A stretch of 64,000 nt of DNA from Fontisubflavum oceani (GCF_030407165.1 NZ_CP129111.1:2914001-2978000), one strand, 5' to 3'. Positions 25,289 to 35,003 are shown, counted from the first letter of the stretch. Notes: generated by a model not told the origin, from the sequence alone. Numbers and translations: made by a program.

Positions 25289-25649
25289 GGAACAATTTGG
25301 TTATAAAGAGGGGCACCCCAACCTGGACGCGGTTTTCGCCGCCCTGGCCGATCCAACGCGCCGAGCGATTTTATCCCGGCTTGCCCAAGGCGACGCGCCC
25401 GTCCACGACATCGCCGCGCCGTTTCAGATGAGCCAGCCCGCGATTTCGAAACATCTTAAAGTGCTGGAACGCGCCGGCCTCGTCGAACGGGCCATCGATA
25501 AGCAACGCCGCCCTGCCCGGCTAAACGCGGCGAACATGGCCGCCGCCGTCGCATGGCTCAAGGAATTCGAACAGTTCTGGTCCGGCAGTTTCGACCAACT
25601 CGACACATTACTTGAAGATTTAAAGACGGTAGAGAGGATAGACCGATGA
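25287..25649 (+). CDS. ArsR family winged-helix regulator
   Basis: 120-residue regulator with the helix-turn-helix (FAALADPTRRAILSRL then MSQPAISKHLKVLERAGLV). No metal-binding cysteine motif is seen, so it belongs to the non-metal ArsR group often paired with SRPBCC proteins. It overlaps the SRPBCC gene by 4 bases (ATGA) and probably controls this two-gene operon through the repeat over its own start. Confidence 0.9.
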   Translation: MEQFGYKEGHPNLDAVFAALADPTRRAILSRLAQGDAPVHDIAAPFQMSQPAISKHLKVLERAGLVERAIDKQRRPARLNAANMAAAVAWLKEFEQFWSGSFDQLDTLLEDLKTVERIDR

Positions 25650-26137
25650 CCGAGACTCCAATCTATGTGCTGGAGCGTGAATTTGAAGCGCCCGCAGCGC
25701 TCGTCTGGCGCGCCTGGACCGAGCCGGAGTTGCTCGCCCGCTGGTATGGGCCGGGTGTTGAGACCATCATCCATCAGCTCGACGTCGCGCCCGGCGGTCT
25801 TTGGCTGGGAGAGATGAGATGGAACGGAAACTCCAACTATCAGCGGGTTGAGTATACCGAAGTGGTCGCGCCGGAACGCCTCGTCTGGCTCCATTCCATG
25901 GCCGATGCGGATTGGAACGTGATCGCCAACCCAATGATGCCGGATTGGCCCCGCGTCCTTCTGACCACCGTCACCTTTGGCGAGGTCGGAGGCAAAACCA
26001 AAATGCGGCTAACCTGGGAACCGCATGAGGCGACTGAGGCCGAGGTTGCCTGTTTTGCCGCCGCCCTCGCAGGTATGGACAAAGGCTGGGCCGCCGGTAT
26101 GGAGATCCTAGCGGAAATCTTGGCCGAGCTGCAGTAA
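25646..26137 (+). CDS. SRPBCC (AHSA1-like) domain protein
   Basis: 163-residue START-like domain protein with the family opening REFEAPAALVWRAWTEPELL and WYGPG. The fold forms a hydrophobic cavity for lipids or other small ligands; the ligand is unknown. ArsR plus SRPBCC pairs are common in bacteria. Overlaps the regulator by 4 bases. Confidence 0.9.
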   Translation: MTETPIYVLEREFEAPAALVWRAWTEPELLARWYGPGVETIIHQLDVAPGGLWLGEMRWNGNSNYQRVEYTEVVAPERLVWLHSMADADWNVIANPMMPDWPRVLLTTVTFGEVGGKTKMRLTWEPHEATEAEVACFAAALAGMDKGWAAGMEILAEILAELQ

Positions 26138-26236
26138 GCAGTCGGTGTCAAAGGCAAGAAACCCCGGTCCGCGCCTTTCTTGCACACTGGTACGCCGGAG
26201 GAATAGGGTTTCTGCATCTGTGGGTTGGAGACACCT

Positions 26237-26695
26237 ATGAGCGAACGCTTTGAGATCAGGCAAGCGCAGAAAGGCGATGAACCCGCTATCCGATCCTGTG
26301 CAGAAAACGCTTATGATCAATATGTTGCAGCGATTGGGAAAAAGCCCGCCCCAATGGTCGCGGATTTCCGCTCTCTGATTGCGTCAGGTCATACCTATGT
26401 CGCCGTCGACGCAGGGGCCGATGTCGTTGGGTTCATCATCTTTTATCAGGAGGGTGATCACGTCCTTCTGGAAAACGTCGCCGTTCGCCCGGACGCGACG
26501 GGTCGAGGTATCGGCAAGCGTCTCATCGAGTTTTGTGAGGCAGAGGCGAAACGGTCCAAAGCGACATCGGTCAAGCTCTACACGAACGAGAAAATGACAG
26601 AGAATCTGTCGATCTATCCACATCTCGGTTATCGGGAAATCGAGCGGAGACGAGAAGACGGCTTCAATCGCGTCTTTTTTGATAAGCCCGTTTAA
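26237..26695 (+). CDS. GNAT family N-acetyltransferase
   Basis: 152-residue acetyltransferase. Acetyl-CoA motif VRPDATGRGIGKRLIEFCE and the C-terminal part SIYPHLGYREIER. Start at ATG 26237, preceded by GGAG at 7 bases. Followed by a strong hairpin terminator. Substrate unknown. Confidence 0.88.
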   Translation: MSERFEIRQAQKGDEPAIRSCAENAYDQYVAAIGKKPAPMVADFRSLIASGHTYVAVDAGADVVGFIIFYQEGDHVLLENVAVRPDATGRGIGKRLIEFCEAEAKRSKATSVKLYTNEKMTENLSIYPHLGYREIERRREDGFNRVFFDKPV

Positions 26696-26697
26696 GC

Positions 26698-26727
26698 AAC
26701 GCCCGCTTCGGCGGCGAAGCGGGCGTT
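26698..26727. terminator. Bidirectional terminator
   Basis: A perfect 13-base stem (AACGCCCGCTTCG and its complement) with a GCGG loop lies between the convergent GNAT and pirin genes. TTT follows on the plus strand. Confidence 0.75.
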
Positions 26728-26758
26728 TAGAAAGAGCACGTGCGGGGAAACAGCAAGC

Positions 26759-27697
26759 CTACCGCTCCGGCAGCGGGATGAACTCTTCCTGATCCGTCGG
26801 TGGCAGTTGAAACCGGCCATGCTCCCAATCGCCCGCGCGCCAGGCCTCCTTCGCCTCTTCGATCCGTTCTTTTGAGGACGCCACGAAATTCCACCAGATA
26901 TAGCGCGGGCCTTCGAGCGTCTCACCGCCCAGGATCATCACCCGCGCGCCCTCTTCGCCGGCGGTCATCGACACCCGATCGCCGGGGCGGAAGACCATCA
27001 TCTGCCCCGCCTCATAGCGCTGCCCCGCGATCTCGACGCGACCCGAGACCACATAAGCCCCGCGATCCTCGTGATCGTCCGGCATTGGCAGCCGCGCGCC
27101 GGGTTGCAGCAGCGCATCGGCGTAGAACATCTCGGACGCGGTTTCGACCGGGGCCCGTTCACCATAAGCGTTGCCGAGGATCAGGCGCATCTCTTTGCCC
27201 TCGCCTTCCAACAGCGGCAGTTCGGATTTGCCCGCATGAACAAACGCGGCCTGACCGTCTTCGGCCCCTTTTGGGAGCGCGATCCAGGTCTGGATGCCGA
27301 AAAGATTGTAGGGCGCCTTCAACATCTCGCCATCGATCCGCTCCGAATGCGTGATGCCATGGCCCGCCGTCATCAGGTTCACCGCCCCTGGCTCGATCCA
27401 TTGATCGGTGCCGAGGCTGTCGCGATGGTGGAATTTGCCCTTGTAGAGATAGGTCACGGTCGCCAGGCCGATATGCGGATGCGGCCGGATATCCACACCT
27501 TTGCCGGTGACGAACTCTGCCGGGCCCATCTGATCGAAGAAGATAAACGGGCCGACCATTTGGCGTTTCGGCGCGGGCAAGGCTCGGCGCACCTCGAAAT
27601 CGCCGAGGTCGCGGGCGCGGGGCACAATCACGGTTTCAATCGCGTCAACCGCGTCGTCGGTGGGGCAGTCGGGGTCCAGTGCAGGGTTCCAGCTCAT
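26759..27697 (-). CDS. Pirin family protein
   Basis: 312-residue bicupin of the pirin family; some members are quercetin dioxygenases. The N-terminal cupin has the metal-binding set DIRPHPHIGLATVTY, H in GKFHHRDS and MTAGHGITHSE. The C-terminal cupin (DDHEDRGAYVVSGRVEI) is present. Start at ATG 27697 with GGAGG 8 bases upstream; the longer upstream frame is not pirin-like. Confidence 0.92.
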   Translation of the reverse strand: MSWNPALDPDCPTDDAVDAIETVIVPRARDLGDFEVRRALPAPKRQMVGPFIFFDQMGPAEFVTGKGVDIRPHPHIGLATVTYLYKGKFHHRDSLGTDQWIEPGAVNLMTAGHGITHSERIDGEMLKAPYNLFGIQTWIALPKGAEDGQAAFVHAGKSELPLLEGEGKEMRLILGNAYGERAPVETASEMFYADALLQPGARLPMPDDHEDRGAYVVSGRVEIAGQRYEAGQMMVFRPGDRVSMTAGEEGARVMILGGETLEGPRYIWWNFVASSKERIEEAKEAWRAGDWEHGRFQLPPTDQEEFIPLPER

Positions 27698-27881
27698 CGG
27701 CGGGGCCTCCTTCGGCAAACTTGATTGCGGTAAAGGTAGGACGTGTTGGGCGGTTTGGGCAGGGGGATCGACCAACAGGCGCTGTGCGCAAACGCACGCT
27801 GCACCAACGTTGAGAAGATTTCTGCGCGCGACTGGATAGGCATTGTAGCCCATGCTGCGCATCGCTCAAAACAGGATTGAT

Positions 27882-27957
<76 letters not shown>

Positions 27958-28059
27958 GACCGGAGATGCTCTAACAAAAAGCTGGGGCGGGATGCAAGTG
28001 GGCTTCTGCCTGGTCCGTTCGAGAAACCTTCCGAGGACCGAATAAGGGTGTTTCTGGTG

Positions 28060-28647
28060 TCACGCCTCTCGCAACACGGTCTCAACCCCATCCCGAATGG
28101 CAAAGACCACACCTTGCTCATGGTCGAGCCAGGTCATCTCATCGAACTCCAAGCCAAGGCAGAGTCCCCGGATTACCGAGGAGGTGACACCATGGGTGAC
28201 GATCAGCGTGGGACCGTTCAGATCGTCTAGCACCCCGAGCACCCGGGTGAGCAGGCTGGCATAGCGCTCCCCTTCGGGCGCTGTCAGAGCGCGTTCCAGA
28301 TAGCTGCCAGGGTTTGAGAAAAGCGTGGGCCAGCGGGTTGCGGCCTCGTCTCGGGTTAGGCCTTGCCACGCGCCCATGTTGACCTCGGCCAGGCGCTCAT
28401 CGAACGCCACTGGGCCATCATAGCCGCCGCGTGCGATCTCCCAAGTGGCGCGGGCACGCCCCTGCGGGCTGCAATAAACAGAGAGGTTCGGCGTCTCAGC
28501 CAGAATCCGCGAGACAATCCGCCCTTGGATGCGGGCCTGGGCTTCGCCTTTTGCGGTCAATGGGGAATCGAGCGCGCCCTGAAACCGGCTTTCCAGATTC
28601 CAGACGGTTTCCCCATGGCGCAGGATGTAAATCGGAGGCATCGGCAC
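28060..28647 (-). CDS. Histidine phosphatase (phosphoglycerate mutase-like) family protein
   Basis: 195-residue member of the histidine phosphatase superfamily. Catalytic motif ILRHGETVWN with the nucleophilic histidine, CSPQGRARAT with the second arginine, and the late VTHGVTSSVIRG histidine. It could act on phosphosugars or other small phosphates; specificity is not visible. Start at 28647, or 28641 for MPPIYILRHG. Confidence 0.9.
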   Translation of the reverse strand: MPMPPIYILRHGETVWNLESRFQGALDSPLTAKGEAQARIQGRIVSRILAETPNLSVYCSPQGRARATWEIARGGYDGPVAFDERLAEVNMGAWQGLTRDEAATRWPTLFSNPGSYLERALTAPEGERYASLLTRVLGVLDDLNGPTLIVTHGVTSSVIRGLCLGLEFDEMTWLDHEQGVVFAIRDGVETVLREA

Positions 28648-28712
28648 GGCCCTTCTGAACTCAGACCGCCCTAAGCCGACCGGTGACCAGATACAAGCGC
28701 CGAGGCCTTGAT

Positions 28713-28935
28713 CTACGCATCAAGCCGCGCCGCCCAGTCATCGGCGGTGATCACTTCTTTTGGTGGCAAGGTATCGAGGACCGTTTTGATCCCAGCTATG
28801 TACCGTAACGGCGCTGGTTACATCCGTGGGTTGGGCGATCTGTGAGATCCGTTCAAAGAATTCGTGGCGCTTTTCCGAGATTTCTTTGAACGATTTCTGG
28901 TCATCACACGACCAATCGTCATAATCCGCTGACAA
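28713..28935 (-). pseudogene. Possible small gene remnant, broken frame
   Basis: Two short protein-like stretches lie in neighbouring frames on the minus strand. One reads DDWSCDDQKSFKEISEKRH from about 28920, and the other ends KEVITADDWAARLDA at a stop at 28713. A single frame change near 28800 would join them into a protein of roughly 70 residues. No family recognised. It may be a decayed gene or a frame error; it may also be chance. Confidence 0.3.
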
Positions 28936-29043
28936 GGCGGCAATGATGACCCAAACGAGCCGTTAAGGAGGTGACACATGAACTGTTTAACCTCCGGCAC
29001 CGCTTTGGGTCCTCCAATTTTGAACGACAAAGGGTATTCCACA

Positions 29044-29661
29044 ATGATCCGTTCCCACTCTCTCGTCTCCGCGCTTGCGGTCGCCATCGCTTTGCCTGCC
29101 GCCGCCTGGGCCGATTGCCCGACCGGTCCCGCGACCGATGGTGTCTATATGACATTCCCCGACATGCTCATGCGCTACGAGGTCCAAAGCGACGGTACCA
29201 TCCTGGAAACCGAAACCAACTATAAGGATGGCGAAGTTTGGCAACACGTCATGCATCCGACTGGACTTGTCTTCGAGAGTTGGGAGCTTGTCGCGGATCA
29301 AGTTGTCGCCGATAGCATTGAGACGGTCACCTACTCGACACCTTTGCCCGACATCGCGCCAAACAGCCGTTGGGATATTGAAGAAACCGCGCGATTCAGT
29401 GACGGGTTCGAAATCCGCTATTTTACTGAGGTTGAGGTGCTTTCGCCGACCGAAGTTGGGGTCGAAGACTGCAGCTACATTGGCTGGCCTGTGAACGTGC
29501 GGCGCACGGACCTCGAAACGGATGAAGCCTGGGTCGATGCTCAGATGTATCTGCCGGAGCTTGAAATCCTGGTCTACCTGGCAAGCGCTGATGCCGGTGA
29601 ACGCCCCGACATTGTGCCGCCGCAGACGATTTCCGCACAGCGTCCAGACGTCTCGAACTGA
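29044..29661 (+). CDS. Periplasmic protein of unknown function
   Basis: 205-residue protein with a signal peptide (cleavage likely after AAWA, followed by DCPTGPATDG). The mature part is acidic and rich in beta-forming residues. Three cysteines are not needed for any known motif. No domain recognised. Start at ATG 29044, which opens the signal peptide; the frame is open upstream to 28978 but without signal-like sequence. It has no obvious operon partner. Confidence 0.7.
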   Translation: MIRSHSLVSALAVAIALPAAAWADCPTGPATDGVYMTFPDMLMRYEVQSDGTILETETNYKDGEVWQHVMHPTGLVFESWELVADQVVADSIETVTYSTPLPDIAPNSRWDIEETARFSDGFEIRYFTEVEVLSPTEVGVEDCSYIGWPVNVRRTDLETDEAWVDAQMYLPELEILVYLASADAGERPDIVPPQTISAQRPDVSN

Positions 29662-29743
29662 GACAAGGCAATTTGAGCGGCTCACCCCCCTAAAGTCGGG
29701 TCCATGCGATATGCAGCTCTCGACCAAACAATCCGAAGGTGAA

Positions 29744-29818
29744 TGGTGGGTGATGAGAGATTTGAACTCCCGACATCTTCGATGTGAACGAAGCGCTCTA
29801 CCACTGAGCTAATCACCC
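29744..29818 (-). tRNA. tRNA-Val(CAC)
   Basis: 75 bases with encoded CCA. Same acceptor and anticodon stems as the tRNA-Val at 27882, but loop TTCACAT gives anticodon CAC. The D-loop is one base shorter than in the TAC gene. Confidence 0.95.
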
Positions 29819-29831
29819 GTAGGGCGGGCTT

Positions 29832-30302
29832 TTAGCTGTCCTCGTCCGGCTCCGCAAGGCCTTCCGAGCCGCGCTTATGGCGTTTGATCCGGGTGATCAG
29901 AACATCGCCATTTTTGGCCTCGTTCCGCCGTTTCACGACGACTTTGCCAAGCGGCGGGATCACCAGATCCTTGCCGCTATCCAACGCAGTGCCTAGCTCG
30001 TCGAGAACCAACTCCACCGCAATCCGTAGGTCGCTTCGCTTGAGCGCGCAGCGCGCAGCTACCGCGTCCAGAAGATCGCCGCGCTTGATCTTACCGGCGA
30101 CCGGAGCAGCTGCATCAACCGCGCTGTCCTTCGCTGGAACTGCCGCCTTCGCCGCGGAGGCGCCACCCTTTTTGACCGGCGTCATCGGATCTTCGAGCTT
30201 GTCGGATGCGACCTCGGTTGTTGCGGGTTTGGACGTGCTGGTCGATTTTCGAGACCGGCGTCCGGCCGGGGTGGATTTACGTGGTTTCGTGGTCGTGGCC
30301 AT
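29832..30302 (-). CDS. HU-like DNA-binding protein with basic N-terminal tail
   Basis: 156 residues. The C-terminal 85 match the HU/IHF fold (KIKRGDLLDAVAARCALKR, VIPPLGKVVVKRRNEAKNG). The first 70 form a low-complexity, lysine/alanine/threonine-rich tail like eukaryotic histone H1 or bacterial Hc1, likely DNA-binding and disordered. Next to lon on the same strand, 236 bases downstream with a terminator between. It probably acts as a nucleoid protein. Confidence 0.82.
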   Translation of the reverse strand: MATTTKPRKSTPAGRRSRKSTSTSKPATTEVASDKLEDPMTPVKKGGASAAKAAVPAKDSAVDAAAPVAGKIKRGDLLDAVAARCALKRSDLRIAVELVLDELGTALDSGKDLVIPPLGKVVVKRRNEAKNGDVLITRIKRHKRGSEGLAEPDEDS

Positions 30303-30485
30303 GGGACGACCCCCTGCTCATTGTTTCTCACGTGCGGACAGAGTAGCGAGACACCGCTCTTTCCGCTACCCTTTTGAAGTATCGTGTCGCTGGCGGGGCA
30401 TTAACTCCTTCGCGATATCATTCGCATCCTGACAGCGTTGCATAACCGCTGAAGCGAAAGAGCGGCCCTGGACGTGGGCCTTACG

Positions 30486-30513
30486 AAAAAGGCGCGCCGG
30501 TGAGGGCGCGCCT
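30486..30513 (-). terminator. Intrinsic terminator of lon
   Basis: The stem AGGCGCGCC/GGCGCGCCT (30490-30513) with a 6-base loop is followed on the minus strand by five T, 25 bases after the lon stop. Confidence 0.8.
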
Positions 30514-30537
30514 GTCTCAGCTTAATGTTTGTGAAGA

Positions 30538-32952
30538 TCAGTGCGGCGCAGAAGATGCCGCCCCGCTGCCGCCTTTGGCCTCCAACGCGGCTTGGGCGGC
30601 GGCGGCCTCTTCGGCGGCCTCGTCCCATTCCACCGGCTCGGGTTGCTCAACCAAAGCGTGGCGCAAGACCTCGGACACATGGCCAACCGGGATGATCGTC
30701 AGGCCCTCTTTCACATTGTCCGGGATCTCCGGCAGGTCTTTCTCGTTGTCTTTGGGGATCAAGACGGTCGTGATCCCGCCCCGAAGCGCGGCGAGCAGCT
30801 TCTCTTTCAAGCCACCAATCGGCAGGACATTGCCCCTAAGCGTCACCTCACCCGTCATCGCCACGTCCTTACGAACCGGGATTTGGGTCAGGACCGAGAC
30901 AATCGAGGTCACCATCGCGACACCGGCCGAGGGGCCATCCTTGGGCGTGGCGCCTTCGGGCACGTGCACATGGATGTCGAGCTTGTCGAATTTCGGCGGT
31001 TTAACCCCGATCGACGGGCTGATCGAGCGGACAAAGGAACTTGCCGCGTCAATCGACTCCTTCATCACATCGCCAAGCTTGCCGGTGGTCTTCATCCGAC
31101 CTTTGCCCGGCAGACGCAGGGCCTCGATGCTCAGAAGGTCGCCACCGACAGAGGTCCAGGCCAGACCGGTCACAACGCCGATCTGATTGTCCTCTTCGGC
31201 CAGACCATATTTGTGCCGCCGCACACCCAACATCTCTTCAAGATTATCGGGCGTCACGGTCACCGCATCGGTGCCACCTTTGACGATGGTCGTCACAGCC
31301 TTCCGCGCCAATTTGGCGATTTCACGCTCCAGGTTCCGGACCCCCGCCTCGCGGGTGTAGTAGCGGATCACATCGGTGAGCGCCGGATCGGTCAGCTCAA
31401 ACTCGTCTTTCTTCAGGCCGTGATTTTTGACCTGCTTACTCACCAGATGCTGCTTGGCGATCTCGCGCTTTTCATCCTCGGTGTAACCGGCCAGCGGAAT
31501 GATCTCCATCCGGTCCAGAAGCGGGCTCGGCATGTTGTAAGAGTTCGCCGTGGTCAGGAACATCACGTTCGAGAGGTCGTACTCCACCTCCAGATAGTGA
31601 TCGACGAAGGTCGAGTTCTGTTCCGGATCAAGCACTTCCAGCATGGCCGAGGCCGGGTCGCCGCGGAAATCCTGGCCCATTTTGTCGATCTCATCCAAGA
31701 GGATCAGCGGGTTCGTCGTCTTGGCCTTCTTCAGCGCCTGAATGATCTTGCCCGGCATCGAGCCGATATAGGTCCGCCGGTGACCGCGAATCTCACTTTC
31801 ATCGCGCACGCCGCCAAGCGAGATGCGGATAAACTCGCGCCCCGTGGCCTTTGCAACCGATTTGCCCAGGCTCGTTTTACCGACACCCGGAGGGCCAACG
31901 AGGCAAAGGATCGGGCCTTTCAGCTTTTTCGAACGCTGCTGAACGGCGAGATACTCCACGATCCGCTCTTTGACCTTTTCCAGGCCATAATGATCATCGT
32001 CGAGGATTTTCTCGGCCCGGGTCAGGTCTTTCTTCACCCGGGATTTCACACCCCACGGGATCGACAGCATCCAGTCGAGATAGTTGCGAACAACGGTCGC
32101 CTCGGCGCTCATTGGGCTCATATTCTTGAGCTTTTTGATCTCGCCATCGGCTTTCTCGCGCGCCTCTTTCGAGAGCTTGGTGTTGGCCACGCGCTCTTCA
32201 AGCTCGGCCACCTCGCCCGCGCCCTCTTCGCCATCGCCCAACTCGCGCTGAATGGCTTTCATCTGTTCGTTCAAATAATACTCGCGCTGTGTCCGCTCCA
32301 TCTGCGACTTCACGCGGGTCTTGATCTTTTTCTCGACCTGCATGACGGACATTTCGCCCTGCATCAGGCCAAAGACCTTCTCCATCCGCTCGCCCACGTC
32401 GAGCGTTTCCAGAAGCTCCTGCTTTTGATGCACCTCGATGCCAAGATGGCCCGAGACCAGATCGGCGAGCTTGGCCGGGTCTTGGGTCTCGGCAACAGAG
32501 CTGAGCGCCTCTTCGGGGATGTTCTTTTTCACCTTGGCATAGCGCTCGAACTCTTCGCTGACCGAGCGCAGCAATGCCGCAACCGTTGCCTCATCGCCGG
32601 GCGTTTCTTCCAAGGGTGCAACATGCGCCTCGAAGAAGTCCGGGTTATCGACAAACCCGGTGATCGCAACCCGGGCGCGCCCCTCGACCAGTACTTTTAC
32701 CGTGCCATCCGGCAGCTTCAGAAGCTGCAGCACATTGGCCAGCACGCCCATTTCAAAAATACCGTCCGTCGTCGGCTCGTCCATACCTGGATCGACCTGC
32801 GCCGAGAGAAGAATCTGCTTGTCATCGGCCATCACCTCTTCCAAGGCGCGCACCGATTTCTCCCGGCCCACAAAAAGCGGGACCATCATATGTGGGAACA
32901 CCACGATATCGCGCAGTGGAAGCACCGGGTATGTCGTTTGATTTTCTGGCAT
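30538..32952 (-). CDS. lon: ATP-dependent protease Lon
   Basis: AAA+ serine protease that degrades misfolded and regulatory proteins. 804 residues: N-terminal substrate-binding domain (YPVLPLRDIVVFPHMMVPLF), Walker A (GPPGVGKTSLGKS), Walker B (LILLDEIDKMG), and the protease domain with the serine in KDGPSAGVAM and the lysine of GGLKEKLLAAL. An AAGGAAGG ribosome site precedes ATG 32952. A heat-shock-like promoter lies about 90 bases upstream and a terminator follows the gene. Confidence 0.97.
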   Translation of the reverse strand: MPENQTTYPVLPLRDIVVFPHMMVPLFVGREKSVRALEEVMADDKQILLSAQVDPGMDEPTTDGIFEMGVLANVLQLLKLPDGTVKVLVEGRARVAITGFVDNPDFFEAHVAPLEETPGDEATVAALLRSVSEEFERYAKVKKNIPEEALSSVAETQDPAKLADLVSGHLGIEVHQKQELLETLDVGERMEKVFGLMQGEMSVMQVEKKIKTRVKSQMERTQREYYLNEQMKAIQRELGDGEEGAGEVAELEERVANTKLSKEAREKADGEIKKLKNMSPMSAEATVVRNYLDWMLSIPWGVKSRVKKDLTRAEKILDDDHYGLEKVKERIVEYLAVQQRSKKLKGPILCLVGPPGVGKTSLGKSVAKATGREFIRISLGGVRDESEIRGHRRTYIGSMPGKIIQALKKAKTTNPLILLDEIDKMGQDFRGDPASAMLEVLDPEQNSTFVDHYLEVEYDLSNVMFLTTANSYNMPSPLLDRMEIIPLAGYTEDEKREIAKQHLVSKQVKNHGLKKDEFELTDPALTDVIRYYTREAGVRNLEREIAKLARKAVTTIVKGGTDAVTVTPDNLEEMLGVRRHKYGLAEEDNQIGVVTGLAWTSVGGDLLSIEALRLPGKGRMKTTGKLGDVMKESIDAASSFVRSISPSIGVKPPKFDKLDIHVHVPEGATPKDGPSAGVAMVTSIVSVLTQIPVRKDVAMTGEVTLRGNVLPIGGLKEKLLAALRGGITTVLIPKDNEKDLPEIPDNVKEGLTIIPVGHVSEVLRHALVEQPEPVEWDEAAEEAAAAQAALEAKGGSGAASSAPH

Positions 32953-33039
32953 CTTGCCTTCCTTGTTCTTGGCAAGAGGGCACGGGACCCTGGCTTGGCA
33001 GCAATCCCCCTGGCCCCCTCCGGATCAGGATATGTCAAC

Positions 33040-33066
33040 TTGGGGTACGCACACGCGGAATTCAAG
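33040..33066 (-). promoter_or_regulatory. Candidate heat-shock (RpoH) promoter for lon
   Basis: On the minus strand CTTGAA (33066-33061) and CCCCAA (33045-33040) are 15 bases apart, close to the sigma-32 consensus CTTGAA and CCCCAT. The -10 core lies 88 bases upstream of the lon ATG. Lon is a classic heat-shock gene, so the match is meaningful. Confidence 0.6.
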
Positions 33067-33510
33067 CAGAAGCGGCCCCATTCCTTAATACATACTGTCG
33101 CTGGAACCAAAACGGCGCAACCAAGATGTGGCGAAAACCAGGGGATAAACCGCGAAATATTGTGGGCAGAGGGGGAGTTCGGATCAAACCAGTCGCCAGG
33201 GGCTGCGCCTTCACAAGCCAACATGCGGTTACACCGACAGACTCTGGAAGCCCGGCGAGTTGTTGCGGGGGGGGGGGCGGAGGCGGAAAGAGAGCGTGTT
33301 TTCCGAATGCTACGCACAAGATGAAGGGATGTCGCGCAAGCGGAACCGACGATTGGCAATCTATCACAGACGACGACTGGCCTATGCCCATCAAAAAAGG
33401 CCATGGAGTGCGCGGTGTCATTGCCCGACTACGTCAGAAGCAATTGAGACTTGCTGTCGGTTCGTCCACCACGTCGCCGTCGCAAGAAAACCGGTCTCAG
33501 ATCTATCACA
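33067..33510. other. Non-coding region with an 11-G run
   Basis: No supported gene between the lon promoter and the NCS1 gene. Frames here are short and have no family-like sequence. An unbroken run of eleven G lies at 33267-33277, unusual for this window and prone to length errors. Confidence 0.5.
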
Positions 33511-33540
33511 CTGCCGGTGGAGATTGACCCCACCGGCAGA
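33511..33540. terminator. Hairpin downstream of the NCS1 permease
   Basis: CTGCCGGTGG (33511-33520) pairs with its complement ending at 33539, about 16 bases after the permease stop on the minus strand. There is no T run, so it may be a weak terminator or an mRNA-stabilising stem. Confidence 0.5.
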
Positions 33541-33555
33541 TATCTTAGAGCGTCA

Positions 33556-35003
33556 TCAGACTTTGACGTTGCCCTTGGCCAGGGCGTTGTAGATCACGCC
33601 GCCCAATACGGCTCCGATCACCCATGCATAGCCCGACAGCAACGAGAACCAGGGCACCCAGACGGTAGCGACCGAGAAGATGGCAGCCAGGCCGAAAGCC
33701 TTTACCGCGGCATGGTTCCAGCCGTTCTGGTAGTGATAGGTGCCCCCTCCATGTTGTAGAGGTCATCCTCGTTCAGCTGCTCTTTCCGGTGCCAATAATA
33801 GTCAACGATCATGATGCCGAAGATAGGTGCCAGCGTCGCGCCCAGCGTGTTGACGAAACCGCTGATCCCGAATTGACTGATAAAGCTGTTCCAGAAGCCA
33901 CCAATCACCAGTGCAAACACCGATGTGATCAGGCCTGCGTTCCGAAAGCTGATCTTTCCGGGTGCCACGTTGGAGATGCCATTTACCGCCGGGATGAAGT
34001 TGGCCACCAGATTAATGCCAACCGTGGCGGCAAAGAAGGTGATGGCCGCGATCACGCCCAGAAGCACGCTGTCGGTGCGTTCAACGATCTCGGTCGGGTT
34101 GATGATCTCTTCGCCGAAGACGACGGCCGCGCCACCGGTTGTCAGCAAGGCAAGGGCCGAGAACAGGATCATGTTCAGCGGCAGCCCGGCCAGGTTGCCG
34201 ATGATCATGGTCGGCTTGTCCTTGGCGTAGCGCGAGAAGTCGCTGAAGTTGATCATCACAGCCGCGAAATAGGCCACCATTGTGCCGACAATCGCAACAA
34301 AGCCCGTCAGTTCGGTCCAGAAAGTCCCCTCAGGATTGGCAAAGATCGTTGCGGTGGCTTGCAGAAGCTGCCCATCCGAACGCTGCCAGAGCACGACCAC
34401 AAGGCCAATCATCACGACGTAGACGAAGGGGCCTGCGATGTTCAGGAAGGTTTCGACCCAGCCCATGCCACGCCAGAAGATAAAGATGTGGAAGACCCAG
34501 ACGATGAAGAAAGAGAGCCAGTCAATGCCGGTCAGGCCTAGAATCTCGGTGCCGCCCGCATCAATGCCAGTGATTGATCGGATGAGCAGGGCCAGCGCCG
34601 TCGAGGCAAAATAGACCTGCACCCCATACCAGAACACAGCAACGGTGGCGCGCAGAATGGCCGGCAGATTGGACCCCGCGGTGCCGAGACTGGCGCGCGC
34701 GAAAACCGGGTAAGGAATTCCGTATTTTTCACCCGCTGCGCCGGACAGGTTGACCATCCACATCACAAACAATCCGGCAAAGATCAACGCCGCGAAGGCG
34801 GTCCAGCCGCCAACGCCGTAAGAGATGAAGAGAGATGCCACGAGCGAGTAGCCGAAAAGCGACTGCACGTCGTTCGCCCAGATGTTGAAGATGGCGAACC
34901 ATCCCCAGGTTTTCTCGTCATCACCGACAGGGTTGAGCGTGTGCGTGCTCTCCCCCGCGACCGTATCACCATGGGCAACATGTATTTCATTTGTTGATGC
35001 CAT
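33556..35003 (-). CDS. NCS1 family nucleobase:cation symporter (CodB-like), C-terminus frameshifted as read
   Basis: Inner membrane symporter of the NCS1 family (cytosine, uracil, allantoin or similar). Twelve hydrophobic segments, with typical FAIFNIWANDVQSLFGYS and YPVFARASLG. As read the frame runs off after YNMEG into unlike sequence. The C run at 33743-33747 has five bases; six restore NMEGGTYHYQNGWNHAAVKA and two more spans, ending at 33556. Corrected length about 482 residues. Start at 35003 with GGGAGG upstream. Divergent from a GntR regulator that probably controls it. Confidence 0.88.

Noticed and set aside
30541..33324. Long open frame antisense to lon (over 900 codons)
   Set aside because: A shadow of lon caused by high GC content; the lon frame has all catalytic motifs.
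33062..33421. Minus-strand frame of about 119 residues between lon and the NCS1 permease
   Set aside because: Composition is not protein-like; it contains a proline run made by the 11-G tract and has no family resemblance.
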